A stretch of 64,000 nt of DNA from Bolinopsis microptera (lineage: Eukaryota > Ctenophora > Tentaculata > Lobata > Bolinopsidae). Positions 1-12,484 of this stretch are shown here, one piece after another. How positions within the stretch are numbered: position 1 is the stretch's first letter; every line of letters begins with the position of its first letter. The stretch is from the NCBI RefSeq assembly GCF_026151205.1, contig NC_087079.1:4545230-4609229 (forward strand). The letters run 5' to 3'. The position numbers were made by a program, and so were the translations under genes. The notes beneath the pieces are model-generated. The model saw only the letters and a list, made by a program, of their open reading frames with translations, did not search any database and had not been told where the DNA came from.

Positions 1-345
1 AAGATGGGATCCAATCAAATAAGAGTGGCGTTTTAGGGGTGGGTGACATTTTAGGGGCGGTTTACCCGTATACCTACAATTAGAATATTTATATTCTTCG
101 TTAAGATTTACATGATGAACTATATTTTTCGCTTAGATTCGCAAGATAAGCCTGTTTTAGGACTAGTACATGGATTTACATCCAAATTGGTCAAAAATTG
201 GCTGAGTTATGAGCTTTAAAAAATATGCCCACATCTGGGCATACGATTTTGCCCAAATTTGCTTTTGCCTAAATTCGATCAAACTTCAATATTTTTTAAT
301 GAGACTAACTCTATGTGAAAGATATACCTCAGTGTTTGTTGAATA

Positions 346-587
346 TACCTTACTCGGGAATATTATGACTGGAATAAAGTGGTGGGTTTTGGGAAATTCC
401 GCCATATTTTTCCCGGTCATTAATTTTCCCAGTCATAAATTAACCCGCTATAATGTTCCTGAGTAAGGTAAACTAATAGTAATACATTTTGATGCTTGGT
501 GGGTTTTGGAAAATTCCGCCATATTTTTCCCGGTCATTAATTTTCCCAGTCATAAATTAACCCGCTATAATATTCCCGAGTAAGGTA
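346..587. mobile_element. Non-autonomous TIR element (MITE-like) with internal duplication
   Basis: The left end TACCTTACTCGGGAATATTA is matched by its reverse complement at 568-587. The outer TA may be the target duplication (Tc1/mariner-style TA), leaving CCTTACTCGGG as the terminus. A block of about 73 bp (383-455) recurs at 499-571, and a third copy of the inverted end sits in the middle (about 460-471), so two copies may be nested or in tandem. No coding capacity is seen. I see nothing in the flanks 1-345 and 588-669. Confidence 0.6.
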
Positions 588-669
588 GTGAATTATTAAT
601 CAACTATATACAGCAAACACAAGATAATATAAATTAAATCATAAAATCGAGTGGCCGAGTAGTCTCGAC

Positions 670-1836
670 TCACCCATAACTTCTCCAAAGGCGTCTATCA
701 TGAGCTTTGTACACTAAATCATTAAAATTACTTAAACTAAATCTTTTATTTACAATCACAATAATTTGTTTTGTCATAATGTCTTTTAATAATAAATCAA
801 ATAAATTTGAACGAGGTCTGCCCCTCCTTCCTTTGTAGTCAAAACATCCTAAACATGCAAATCTGAAAGATAAGAAGGCGGGAGTGTCATCACCGCTTCT
901 GAGAACGTGCCCAAGCATCTTCCATCTTGCTTTCTTGATCCTTTCAGTAAGGGGTCTGACATTACATCTCTTATATAAATTCTCGTTGCTGATAACCGTA
1001 GGCCAATAGGTGTTGATTATCTGTCTCAGATGCTTCCTTTGAAGAACGTCGACAGATGCCATTACGGTTTCAGGAGCAGCCCAGCTGCTACAGTTATACA
1101 ACAACACTGAAGTGACAAGAGCTTCGTACAGCTTCAGCTTTCTACTCTCACTGATCTGAACAGAGCTATTCAACCAGACTTTCTTGTAGGTGTAGAAGGC
1201 AACATTGGCTTTGTTGCGTCTGTTGACAATATCTCTTTCTGAACAGAGCTTTGATCCTAATAGCACTGACTCTCGCCACTCTTCATCTCCTCTAATTTTA
1301 TTGCCATGGGCATCTAAAGCATCTGTATCTGCCAAATACACTCTTGTAAACACCGTCTTTGATTCGTTAACAAAGAGACTCCAATCCTTTAGTATATCAC
1401 TGGCAATCTCTAGTATCTTCACCAGGCTCTGACCATCTTCACTCAGAAGCTCAGCATCGTCAGCATAGGCGGACTCTAACGGGAGGCCTCTATCAGAGAC
1501 TGGGGGGTTCGGTCTAGGAATCGTGACACTGATCACGGCTCTGATGTGATTCAGGGCACCGGCAAGGGTCAATGTAAACACTTTACCTGCCAGACTGTCT
1601 CCCTGGTAAGCGCCAATATTAATCACAAATTCACCAGACTCAGATCTGTTGACCGTCACCTTGAGCTTTGTATTTGAGAGGAGGTACTGAACTAGGCGAA
1701 TGTCGTCTCTAGAGCATCCTGCATCAATGAGGAGGTTGATGATGGTCTGTCTGCGGATAGTATTAAACGCAGCGGTCATGTCAATGTTGATTTTACTATA
1801 CTCAAACTCGCGCCTGGTAACCACTGATGTCAACAT
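670..1836 (-). mobile_element. 5'-truncated non-LTR retrotransposon reverse transcriptase
   Basis: An open frame of 388 codons encodes the palm to C-terminal part of a LINE-type reverse transcriptase. Visible motifs are the first catalytic aspartate block (DMTAAFNTI, residues 19-27), GAYQGDSL (75-82), the catalytic YADD box (124-127), an LYNCSSWAA segment after the thumb (about 246-254), and the downstream LGHVLR (308-313) and GRRGRP (336-341) motifs common in endonuclease/reverse transcriptase LINEs. The apurinic endonuclease and fingers regions are missing, and the frame opens just upstream of the aspartate block, as expected of a 5'-truncated insertion. No frameshift is visible in the preserved part, so the copy may be fairly young. 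I cannot assign the clade without an alignment. Confidence 0.85.
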
Positions 1837-2108
1837 TCAGGTAGTGAATACTAAGTAAAAAGACCTCTATAAAAAAAATTGGGAAAATTGCACATAATAT
1901 CTCGGTTCGGAATACTAGCCAAAACTATGACTTTATTAAAATTGAAATAACTCTATCAGTTTTCAATATTTTTGCAAGAACTTTTTGGAATCGATTAAGA
2001 ATTGCATTTCAAGCTTATTGTGCCGGCAAAAATTGTTGATGTAGGCCTCCAAGGAGATATGGGTCAAAATCGGAAAAAATCCTATATTTTAATATACTTT
2101 AATATGGT

Positions 2109-2110
<2 letters not shown>

Positions 2111-2159
<49 letters not shown>
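2111..2159 (+). repeat. Homopolymer C run (49 bases)
   Basis: An uninterrupted C run, about 49 bases as assembled. Length is likely uncertain because homopolymers are error-prone. A proline-rich frame across it is an artefact. Confidence 0.9.
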
Positions 2160-3209
2160 ATATTTGAGTGACACACTAACTATGCAGTTTTACCTGTTTA
2201 GAGGGGTTTTCAAAGAACGTTTTAGTTCCCAAAGTCCGTCTCAAATACCAAAAGCAAAACTACCAGTACCATTAGCTTTAAACCTGGGATATCACTAATT
2301 TTACAAATAATAACATAATATCGAGTATGGAGGCCGGAGGGGTTAGAGGATGGTATTAAACTAAAAGTATAACAGCTAGGCTGTAATAATATCCAAGATA
2401 GTCAGAAAATATCGTCTAATCAAGCTAGAAAAGTTTGGTAACTTATCGACTATCGAGTAATCGCACGTACGACAGGTTTCTCGTTTATCTCACCAAAAAC
2501 TTCAGCAGCTTTTTTTCTCATCGTCAGATTCACTTATTCCATACGTAATGACCCTCCTGCTTCTATATCGTCCTCTTCAGCTTCTGTCTTTACTGCTCTC
2601 TCAGCGGCCATCTGTAAATGGGGGGTTGTAAAAAGATAAAAAATGTAGTATACAGTTTTCAGCCAATCAGAATGAATCAAACGGTTTTTCTTTCCAAACT
2701 GATCGCTTGTTCAGGTTAGACGATACGAAATTTCAGTGGCCTTTTACTCCCAAGTTATAGACATATTTCATTAAAAACACTGTTTGTGGCTCTCGCAAGC
2801 TGATCTGCAAATTTTATAGCAAACTTAATATTGTGATAGTGAATATTTTACCTTGAGCGGGCCCGTCACAGTTGACAAAAAGAAGTATCTCGACGAGGGA
2901 GCTGGGAGAGATAGAACTTAGCTAAAATGATAGGGAAAGGGTTAAACAAAGTTTTGAAAACATTAAAAACGAAACAAGCAGCATTAATAACAAACATGAT
3001 GAGCCATAATCAGAGTAACACACCACGTAACCAATTGCCATGGTTACGCGCAAGTTGAAGTAACACAGTTACGATAAATATTGATATAATTTCATAAATA
3101 TAGCCGAAAAGACAGACAAGTAAGTATTTTAGTTGAGGTTATGATATGTTAAAGAGTAAAAGGTTTTGCAATTCAGCTGGCTGCCAAAATCAGCGGTCAA
3201 TCCAAAGAT

Positions 3210-3256
3210 AGATTTTAGTGACGATCGTATAATAAACAACATCGTCACTAAAATCT
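3210..3256. other. Perfect 16-bp inverted repeat (hairpin)
   Basis: AGATTTTAGTGACGAT at 3210-3225 is the exact reverse complement of 3241-3256, with a 15-base loop. It could be a transposon end pair or an RNA hairpin. No adjacent gene explains it. Confidence 0.6.
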
Positions 3257-4194
3257 TATTATATGTAACTACTGACAGTTCTGCCCGACAGTTCCGCCCA
3301 ATCTAGATCAATTGCTTCCATGGGATGATGCGAAGAATCAAAACAAAGTTTTAAAAACAACCTTTCGTTGGTTGTACGTAAATCCGGACCTCTGTCAAGG
3401 AGCTGGTCGGATCCACACTTGCCGGTGAGGAACAATTACTGAAAACTGCCATGATATTTCACTTTCACTGCTTTTTACTAAAAAATGGCTTAATTTGCAT
3501 GATTTTAATCCCATCCACCCTATTGTTACTAGTAACATAGATTACTATTGAAAATATAGGTAGAGTGAATGGGTTCAGCCACAGACCTCAAATTACATTG
3601 CCCGTATGCATGGAAACGAGTCATCTTTAAGCAATTCTAAGTAGTTTTGTATGTATCATCGCGTCTGGATCTGTCAGCATTGATTTACTTTAGCATATGA
3701 CGTTTATACTTGTCCGGCTAAACACAGCTTTGTATAGATACGATAGGAAGTCTGTCTCATTAGGAAGAACTAATAAGAATTTTTAAGAACTCATGCAGAC
3801 AATTTTTAGAAGTGCAGCAACGTTGTGTCAAGGTGTGCTACAAATAGAAATTATCATTGTCAGGTATATTACAGCAGCTTCCTGTCTTTTAGCTTTATTT
3901 TCTACGAATTGCTACGATGTTGCTAGGGGACCACTAGGGCGTTACAATGGTGTTGCTGTGGCGTTTCTAAGGTACCCTTTAGCTCTGTTTAGACCATAAG
4001 TTGCTTTTAAAAGGTCAAATAAATATACTCATGGGTTTACTTTTAGGAAGTTTCTGGAGTCAAAGAAATAACAACACAGATTTTGGCTGAATTTGCTTGA
4101 ACTTATTCAAAACAATTCACTTCGGCGTCCGGACTCTACGGCTTGAGACTCTCTTAAATGCACTCGCTGTTTACATTTGAAAGTTTGCATGATA

Positions 4195-5427
4195 TTAACG
4201 ACCCAGGAATATCTATAATGTATAGTACAGTATGACTATCGTTTTCAGATAAGTTCAACCCGCTATGTGTTCAAATCAGTGTTATATTTCATCGGCTGTA
4301 TCATAGGTCAAGATAAATATTTCTTGATGAGATAAAAGCTTACTTTCGAAGAACATTTCCTGTAACCATGTGCACCCTAATTTGATATGGAATTCTATCT
4401 ATTTTGATCGAAAATATTAAACAAATATTTCCCGCCGTAGAGTCCTAGTTTCTACTGCGCCGCCGTAGAGTCTTACGTCGTTGAGTCTCACACCCTATAA
4501 GAGTACCGGTAACCGGTACCATCGTTTAGATGGATACAGGCACCCTGGGGATCTCCAAATAATATGTAGATGGCTGAAATCATTGGATGATGATTAATAA
4601 CTCTACACTCGACTGTCACGTGACTTTTTAAACCTGTTCTCTAGGTGGCCATGAATAACCCTATAATCTGATTCCAACCCTAATCCAACCCAATCTCTAA
4701 CAAAAGCATATGCCAAAACCCTAACCCTTTAGAACGAGATATTTGACCAATTTCCTTATATAATGGACATATCACGTGATCAAGACAGCTATTCGCCAAT
4801 ATCTCGCCAGGGGAGCATTTTAATGTCATGAGGGGTGATTCGGAATCAGCGTTCCAACTGTCGGGGGGGCTTTTTAGAAAAATCTTGAAGGTCGACTGTA
4901 GAGTGATTTAGCACGCTCGGCAACCATTCACCCTACATATATTGTCAATAATAATAAACATTCATCAGTAGTTATAGGGTGTAAGAGATCATAATGATAC
5001 AAATTAAACCATTTTTTGATTAAACAAAGCAAAAAAACGGCCCTTCGTAAACAGGCGGGGAAGTGGGTGATTTGAACAAAGTTACCGTACCATAAGTCGA
5101 AAACTAAAAGTGATGGCAAATCCTCGAAAGAGGTGTTTGATCACCAAACACTGTGCAGATATTTGGAAAATATATTATTATTATCTGTATCAGGTATTCT
5201 TATAAACCAGAGGGCAATGAGATCTGGCGTCTCTTGATTCTCTATAGCGGTTTTCGACTAATAGTTACTGTTAACAAAGAACAACGAAGAACCACTAAAT
5301 AACTGAAGTAATGTGCACGCCAGTAAACGATATCCCTCACCTTCTTCCTGGGTCAGGGGTCTGTTGCCATAGCAACGAGGGAAGAAGAGCGGCAGCGGTT
5401 AGGGTGGGTTTTGCAATGGTTAATGAT
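4195..5427. repeat. 1.23-kb dispersed repeat, copy A (uninterrupted)
   Basis: This stretch recurs almost unchanged at 5829-6634 plus 8561-8998, with only scattered substitutions and small indels. It contains repeated CCGTAGAGTC motifs, a palindrome ACCGGTAACCGGT, and CCCTAAC-containing text, but no open frame worth calling. Copy A preserves the empty site (CATAATGAT at 4990-4998) for the insertion in copy B. The family is not recognised. Confidence 0.8.
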
Positions 5428-5828
5428 GAGCCGCGCGCACATGCCAGCTACCACACATTTGAAACTTATTCTTACAATGACACTAATTACAGTGGAATGT
5501 GTAATGTCAAATGGGAGCGGTGTGTACAGAACTGAGTGTAGCCGTGTGTACGGAGGAGCTGTAGGTGACATCTAAGAAGATAATATGCCATTATTCCGTT
5601 TTATTAATATTACAGTATTTGGCGACTGGCTGGCCGATGGTGCTGTGTATCTTTTGGAAGGGCAATACAAGGTCAGCAATATAACTTAAGGTACGGTAGC
5701 CTACCAAGCCTGTCAAACAAGTAACGAAGCAGGAGATTAGAAATGGCGGGACACTGCATTAAACATCCTGAGCTACTTGCCAGTGACTTAGTGCAGTATT
5801 ATGGGATCTTAACATAGGATATTAATAT

Positions 5829-8800
5829 ATAACGACCCGGGAATATCTATAATGTATAGTACAGTATAACTATCGTTTTCAGATAAGTTCAACCCGCTAT
5901 GTGTTCAAATCAGTGTTTCATTTCATCGGCTGTATCATAGGTCAAGATAAATATTTCTTGATGTGATAAAAGCTTACTTTCGAAGAACATTTCCTGTAAC
6001 CATGGGCACCCTAATTTGATATGGAATTCTATCTATTTTGATCGAAAATATTAAACAAATATTTCCCGCCGTATAGTCCTAGTTTCTACTGCGCCGCCGT
6101 AGAGTCTTACGTCGTTGAGTCTCACACCTTATAAGAGTACCGGTAACCGGTACCATCGTTTAGATGGATACAGGCACCCTGGGGATCTCCAAATAATATG
6201 TAGATGGCTGAAATCATTGGATGATGATTAATCACTCTACACTCGACTGTCACGTGACTTTTTAAACCTGTTCTCTATAGGTGGCCATGAATAACCCTAT
6301 AATCTGATTCCAACCCTAATCCAACCCAATCTCTAACAAAAGCATATGCCAAAACCCTAACCCTTTAGAACGAGATATTTGACCAATTCCCTTATATAAT
6401 GGACATATCACGTGATCAAGACAGCTATTCGCCAATATCTCGCCAGGGGAGCATTTTAATGTCATGAGGGGGGATTCGGAATCAGCGTTCCAACTGTCGG
6501 GGGGGCTTTTTAGAAAAATCTTGAAGGTCGACTGTAGAGTGATTTAGCACGCTCGGCAACCATTCACCCTACATATATTGTCAATAATAATAAACATTCA
6601 TCAGTAGTTATAGGGTGTAAGAGATCATAATGATCTCTCTCTCTCTCTGTTCTGGTCAACGGTTTCTGGCCTCTTACTAAAAGATGGAGGCCTTCTCACC
6701 GTGCCCACAGAATGCAACTCCTGCTAGCTGCACGCCAGGACTCCCAAAGTATATACGAAATCATAAAATAATAAATATCAATGCAACAGACCCCTGGAGT
6801 CTTGAAGCTGTCACTACCTGTCTCAGAGCAAACCCACTTCCGTTGTAGTACTTCTGCGGGCAGACAAGGGACTTCCGAGCAAGGTCAAAGCCTGGGAGAT
6901 ATGTCTCTATGCAGAGATGGGCCTAGGTTGAGTTCCTAGTATGGGATTTAGCGAAAGTTCCTGGCGAAGAATCCTAGGAGGTTACCCAAAAGGGTTTTCC
7001 CTATCCAGTCTTGTCGACTGTTCCACAAATTTGAAGATATGATTGTAGTTTACTGTTTTTAAGGTAGAGTTTACCAATTATCCTCATTCTGAACGTCATG
7101 ATCTGGATGCACTTGCAGAGGAGGTGCTGGGATGTTTCTGCTTCTCCTGAAAAGTGTTCACAATCTTGCGTCTCGAAGTTGACGTTGTTTGCCACGTTCT
7201 GAAAATAAACTAGTGGGCTGTGACCTATCCTGAAAGCGACCATGTAAGCCATCTGATGTGAGTTCCAGAAAAATTAAAGTTCCTGTATTTATATTTGTGG
7301 AGGAACATCTCAAGTGGAATGTTCCTTTGTCACTGAGGATGTTGTTGGATTGATCGTCCCTTGCGAATTCGTCCGCTAGTTCTTTACCGTATACTCCTTC
7401 ATGTCCTGGAGTTCTACTCGATGAGAATACCTAGTCAGTTGAGTTGGTCTGAGATGTTCAGAACAAACCTGGAGTTAAAACTGGTGCTGTTAAGCGCTTT
7501 AAATGCAGCCTGGGAATCTGAGATCCTAAGTTATCATTAGTCCAGATACTTGCCATGTATAACGCAAATAGCGGGTACAATTTCCTCAATGAACCTGAAG
7601 AAGGAATATCTGTCCTGAAATGATACCATGTATCGTCGAGCTAAAAAATGAATCAAAAGTTCGAGTAAATCGTTAAACGTTGTATGCCTATTTGCATCCC
7701 CTAAGCATTGCAATGATGTTTATTCCTGGTCCGGTTAGCTTTGCGTCACAGAACTAAAGAAGTCCACTATGCTTTAGTGAGCTATGCTGTCCACCAGGGT
7801 ACTGTAGATCTAAGGGTTCCCCGTGTAATGGGGCAGGCTGTGAAAAAGCATCTCTGCAGGATGTCCGAGATGAACTGTGTTCGAGTGTTGAGAACTTCCG
7901 CTGTAGAACTGAATAGAACCAGTTGCAGTAGGGGTGTCAGTCAAACACTGCTGGCTACTAGATGATTGTAGAGCGTCCAGTCACACTTCAATAAAGAGTG
8001 TGGCAAAGCTAACCCGGTCCCCTGAAAAGTGGTTACTGGAGGAAGAAGTGCCAGGAATTCTCGCTATTAGTGTGTCCTCTAGTCAGAGTTGACATCCCTA
8101 ACACTGTCTTATCACGAGCCTGTGTCTAGCGTGTGTCAGCCCTAACGCATTAGCTGTCTTAACTGAAAAGACCTGAAAAGTGGTTACTGGAAGGAGAAGT
8201 GCCAAGACTACTCATTATCAGTGTGTCCTTGTAGTCAGGATGAGCGAATTGGGATCCCTAGCTCTGTGGTGGGTGACTTCGATGGGACCTGAAAGCTGAA
8301 AGAGAATTTCCTGGTGATTTAATAGCTCTTAGAGCTACGTATCTGTGTCTAACGTATCGTCGTTTGTGTGTGTACTATCTTGTAACCTGATATCTGAAAG
8401 AGAAATTTCCTGGTGCTTGGTAGCTGTTAGTGTTGACTTCCTGGTTCCTATGGGAACTTTGAGTTGGCAAGTCCCAACCTTTGTACTCAACAAGAGAGCA
8501 CACCACCCGTTAGTGCCAACCAGGCCACACCACGTGGAGGTTCGGAGAGGATTTCGTGACCATAATGATACAAATTAAACCATTTTTTGATTAAACAAAG
8601 CAAAAAAACGGCCCTTCGTAAACAGGCGGGGAAGTGAGTGATTTGAACAAAGTTACCGTACCATAAGTCGAAAACTAAAAGTGATGGCAAATCCTCGAAA
8701 GAGGTGTTTGATCACCAAACACTGTGCAGATATTTGGAAAATATATTATTATTATCTGTATCAGGTATTCTTATAAACCAGAGGGCAATGAGATCTGGCG

Positions 8801-8998
8801 TCTCTTGATTCTCTATAGCGGTTTTCGACTAATAGTTACTGTTAACAAAGAACAACGAAGAACCACTAAATAACTGAAGTAATGTGCACGCCAGTAAACG
8901 ATATCCCTCACCTTCTCCCTGGGTCAGGGGTCTGTTGCCATAGCAACGAGGGAAGAAGAGCGGCAGCGGTTAGGGTGGGTTTTGCAATGGTTAATGAT
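5829..8998. repeat. 1.23-kb dispersed repeat, copy B (split by an insertion)
   Basis: Left part 5829-6634 and right part 8561-8998 align with copy A. The right part aligns without indels (437 bp offset in both). The element at 6635-8560 separates them. The spacer 5428-5828 between the two copies is unique sequence with no gene seen. Confidence 0.8.
6635..8560 (-). mobile_element. Insertion with 9-bp target duplication; degraded LINE with RNase H
   Basis: The 1,926-bp insert is flanked by CATAATGAT at 6626-6634 and 8561-8569; the uninterrupted copy A has this once. On the minus strand around 7412-7357 one reads PGHEGVYGKELADEFAR, which matches the C-terminal RNase H1 signature of LINEs (PGH..I.GNE.ADE.A). 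Further downstream (about 7160-7080) is a degraded cysteine/histidine tail reading ETSQHLLCKC. The 3' end on this strand is an AG dinucleotide run (6635-6648). Frames are broken, so it is a 5'-truncated, decayed non-LTR element. Two similar blocks of about 80 bp (8016-8095 and 8167-8250) show internal duplication. Confidence 0.7.
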
Positions 8999-10192
8999 TT
9001 TACCGAAGTTTGCTAAAAACGTCGGTGAATAGTATTCTATGTCATAAACAGCCAATGATCAGCTATAATAGTACGGTTTATTTTACACGGTGACTCGTTC
9101 TACTTGAAACTGTCTCAATGGTAACAGAGTTTAAAATGGTCTTACTCTTAGTCTTAGTCTTACAGGAGATCTACACGGTGAATGTAAGTGGGTCTGGGAA
9201 TCTATGGCGTAAGACTCTACGGTGGAAAACTTTACGGTGGCGCCGTACAAAAACAACAGGTGTAAAAAACAGGACTATTAGGTGGCAAAGTCTATAATCA
9301 GGCATGAGATAGTAAGATAAAGAACTTAAGAAATAATGCGAGCAAACAAATGTTATATTTTTTTATCGATATTGATAAATTGGCAGGTGTCCCTCATTAA
9401 ATTTATGAGTTACAGGAGTTGCAAGAGTGGCAAATTCGAATTCGAAACAATAAATTTGGATTAAACAGTTGTTTGCCTAAAATTTGTGACAAAGAACAGG
9501 CAAGGGGATATACAAGGATTTCTAAAGTTATGATATTACACGATATAAATTGTGTCAGTGATCACATAAGCCTGTCCTCAGTCCTATCCCAGGTAAATAT
9601 CAATATATAATCAGGTACTAGATAGTAAGAAATAATGCGAGCTCTCAGCATATATCTCAGAGTCAGTATCACTATCGAAATATATTGTGGATTGTACGAC
9701 TGAAAGATGAAGTTTATTAAATTCCGAGACAAAATATTTAACGGCAGCTTCCTGAGAACAGAACACGGGGATTTGAAACTTAAAACACACGAGATAGCCG
9801 GAACCAGTACAAATAAGTGAAGCTATATTTTAACTAATTATTCTTAGAAGACTGTTTATGGTTATTAGTTGACTCTGAGATCAAACCTTCACTACAAGAG
9901 GCTTCGTCATAAAAGTAAAAGTTGAAAGTATACGTGATCCGGATGCAATAACAGATATATTAAACGTTCAAATCATTTTACACCTACGCTAAAAACTTGT
10001 CCACCAACACTGTACAAACTACAAAAATATTTGATTGGCAGACGCGGATAGATAAAGAACGAATTATGAACTATAGACCACAGAATGCTCGTTGAATATC
10101 ATAAAAGAACGGCACAAGTGCACAACACACAAAGGCGATATGAACTGATATGGAAGTTAGACAGCTAGGCAAAATTGAAAGAATCGCACTAA
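8999..10192. other. Intergenic, no gene recognised
   Basis: AT-rich sequence with only short unrelated open frames. A stretch at about 9204-9250 loosely resembles the reverse complement of the CCGTAGAGTC region of the 1.23-kb repeat. Nothing else is supported. Confidence 0.4.
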
Positions 10193-11980
10193 CTGGGCCG
10201 CGCTCAGCCTGTCATTCCGCCTAATCTCTATTAATGAACATAATAGCCTGGGGTCCTCAGGTAAAAGCAAGCACTGATAACAGAAACAAAGAATCATATT
10301 TCACTTGTGTTGTTCCGTTGACCAAAACAAGTGCTAACAGACTAGATGGTTGATGAAATAAGCCTCTTGACTCCCATTGTGTGAAATTACTGACACTAGC
10401 AGTAACCGGTGTTTCTTTAAGGTGGGGTCAAGAGAGACAGACAATAACACACGGAATTAAAGAGGAATTAAAGAGGAATTAAAGAGGAATTAAAGAGGAA
10501 TTAAACAGGAATTAAACATGAAATTACCAAGGAGAACACTAACGAACTCGTCTTGGCTATACATCAATTAGAAAAATATGTTATTTATTAAATTTGAGAT
10601 TTTTACACAACTTGGCCCATTTAGATGAGCTATACAATACTCTGTAAAAGATAACATAATATAGAATATAATTGTCTGGGAGGATGACTGTAAAATTTGG
10701 GAAAAAAAGTATCCTGTGGTTAAACAAAGCACAGATACTAACAGAAACAAATCAAACGTTTGGTTCGATCCACACTACTGATATGTAAGATCAGACACAG
10801 CAAATTATGACGCTCTCAAAGCATTTCACAATAAAGGATAATTTATATAGATTAACTCCCGATTTCAATTCAGGGAGACTAATCTATTCTTGCAAAAATG
10901 TTAAAACAAACTAAATATTTTACAACATCTAGGATTAAGGACAAAGTGACTAATATAGAGTACGAGAACACACGATTTCCATCACAATGCAATCTATTAA
11001 ATAAGTAATAACTAGGATTAAATATCTTAATCCATCATCAAAGATTGTACAGTATGAATATCAGACCATTAAAGTGTTTTTCTACGATCCAATTCAGAAT
11101 TTTGACACTAACTGTAAAGGAAAAAGGTGCAGGGCAGAACTATAAATCTATAGATCACATCTAAGAGATTTCTTTCGATCACAGGCCTTCTTTGAAAACG
11201 ACAAAAAGTAGCCGGGCCCGAACAGGCAGTCCGAAAGAAATAAAAACTACAAACAGACAGTATAATGGTCAACATCAATCTGACATATTTTGTTCTTCTA
11301 GTACCCTGAACCTCTTGATTTGGATTTAAGTAACACGATCTTAGTTCGGAAATTTAATTCAAATGCATAGCATGAGTATATAAAAGAAAATCTTCAGATA
11401 ACTGCAAACTGATTGACAAACTAAACCATCCCTCATCAGAGTGGTAGTCATGACAGGACAATGTTACTTTGATATTAAGTAAAGCTGACATCTTTCGCTA
11501 GGGTCTTTAAACGAAGTAAATGTCGGGCAGCTAAATATAAACAAGTGTAGACAACTGGACGATTTTAAAAAATGTCGTACGAGCAATCGAAAAGGTCATC
11601 AGAATATATCTTAACTACAGGAACAACATAAACATGAAGGAGGTACCGATGTTACTGTGCAGTGTAATAACACGAGGTGCAGTGAGCAGCACATCACTGA
11701 TGACACTCATATCGCTCGATTTTACAATCCAATAATCAAATTTTACAATCTAACTCAGCGCGCGGCTCCTCTAGCTAATACGTTACTTTTCTCCAATTGG
11801 CAGTTTGCGTGCACGTGTCTTTTCGGAGGCCCCAATTGGTTCTAAATGATCACGTGAATGCTGGTCACGCGCACATCAACTTCCAATGAGCGTACTGCCA
11901 TTTTTTCTGAGGCGATGGAGGTCGTAAATCACTCAGCCCGAATAAAGATTTGGCGGAATGACAGGCTGAGCGCGGCCCAG
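10193..11980. mobile_element. Non-autonomous PIF/Harbinger-like DNA transposon
   Basis: CTGGGCCGCGCTCAGCCTGT at 10193 is inverted exactly at the other end (11961-11980), and the inverted repeat continues with mismatches to about 40 bp. The flanks are TAA on both sides (10190-10192 and 11981-11983). A 3-bp TWA target duplication is characteristic of the PIF/Harbinger superfamily. The 1.79-kb interior has no transposase frame, so the copy is non-autonomous. An 11-bp tandem repeat lies inside it (10444-10515). Confidence 0.7.
10444..10515 (+). repeat. 11-bp tandem repeat (GGAATTAAAGA)
   Basis: About six copies, the last two diverged, inside the Harbinger-like element. Confidence 0.8.
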
Positions 11981-11984
11981 TAAG

Positions 11985-12220
11985 ATGGCAAGTGCTACAA
12001 AGTAGCGCGCGCCGGGCCAGACCATAAACAATTAACAATGGTCAACGATATTGTTCTAAAATTGATTCACAATGTCAATCTTTCTATTCGCATTTCGCCG
12101 ATCTGCATACGTGGTTGCGTTGCAGATTTGCATATATCACAGGAGGACTATAGTGTAAAGAAACTGTTGACCATTGTTAATGATTTGGCCCGGAGCGCGC
12201 TACTTCGTAGCACTTGCCAT
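11985..12220. mobile_element. Small inverted-repeat element beside the Harbinger-like TIR
   Basis: ATGGCAAGTGCTAC at 11985 is mirrored by its imperfect complement ending at 12220, and the arms extend about 55-60 bp to TTGACCATTGTTAA. The central part has no gene. The right flank to about 12480 holds GC-rich text and a second copy of a GATTCACAATGTCAATC-like segment (12063 and 12450). The 115-codon frame across the region is not convincing as a gene. Confidence 0.6.
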
Positions 12221-12484
12221 TTCGAGAAGAAAGCAGCGCGCGCTCGCGCTACTACTTCGAAAAAATTTAGACGAGTAACATCCGTCAAAGAAACTGCTGC
12301 GCACTGTTGGAGGACTTCGCCGCTTCGATGCGCCGCGCAAACTAGCATTCTTGCTTCGCTCTGCTTCGCAGAGCAACGATCTTGACGGATTGACATCGTC
12401 AATCAAGCTTACTGCTGCTCACTGCTACTCACTGCTGCTCACTGCTTTGATTCACGATGTCAATCCTTCGCATCTCGCTGATCT

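Larger units (their letters stand above)
1837..4194. other. Intergenic, no gene recognised
   Basis: Only short open frames occur here and none shows a recognisable domain. Apart from a poly-C run and one strong hairpin (listed separately) I see nothing I can support. Confidence 0.5.

Noticed and set aside
651-690. tRNA-like GTGGCCGAGTAGTCTCGACT
   Set aside because: It resembles only a D-arm. No anticodon arm or T-arm follows, so it is not a tRNA gene.
4680-4730. CCCTAAC-containing text as telomere-like repeat
   Set aside because: Only isolated irregular CCCTAA units occur, identically in both copies of the dispersed repeat. There is no tandem telomere array.
12038-12406. Three overlapping frames of 68-115 codons on both strands
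   Set aside because: They lie in GC-rich inverted-repeat DNA with no recognisable domain.
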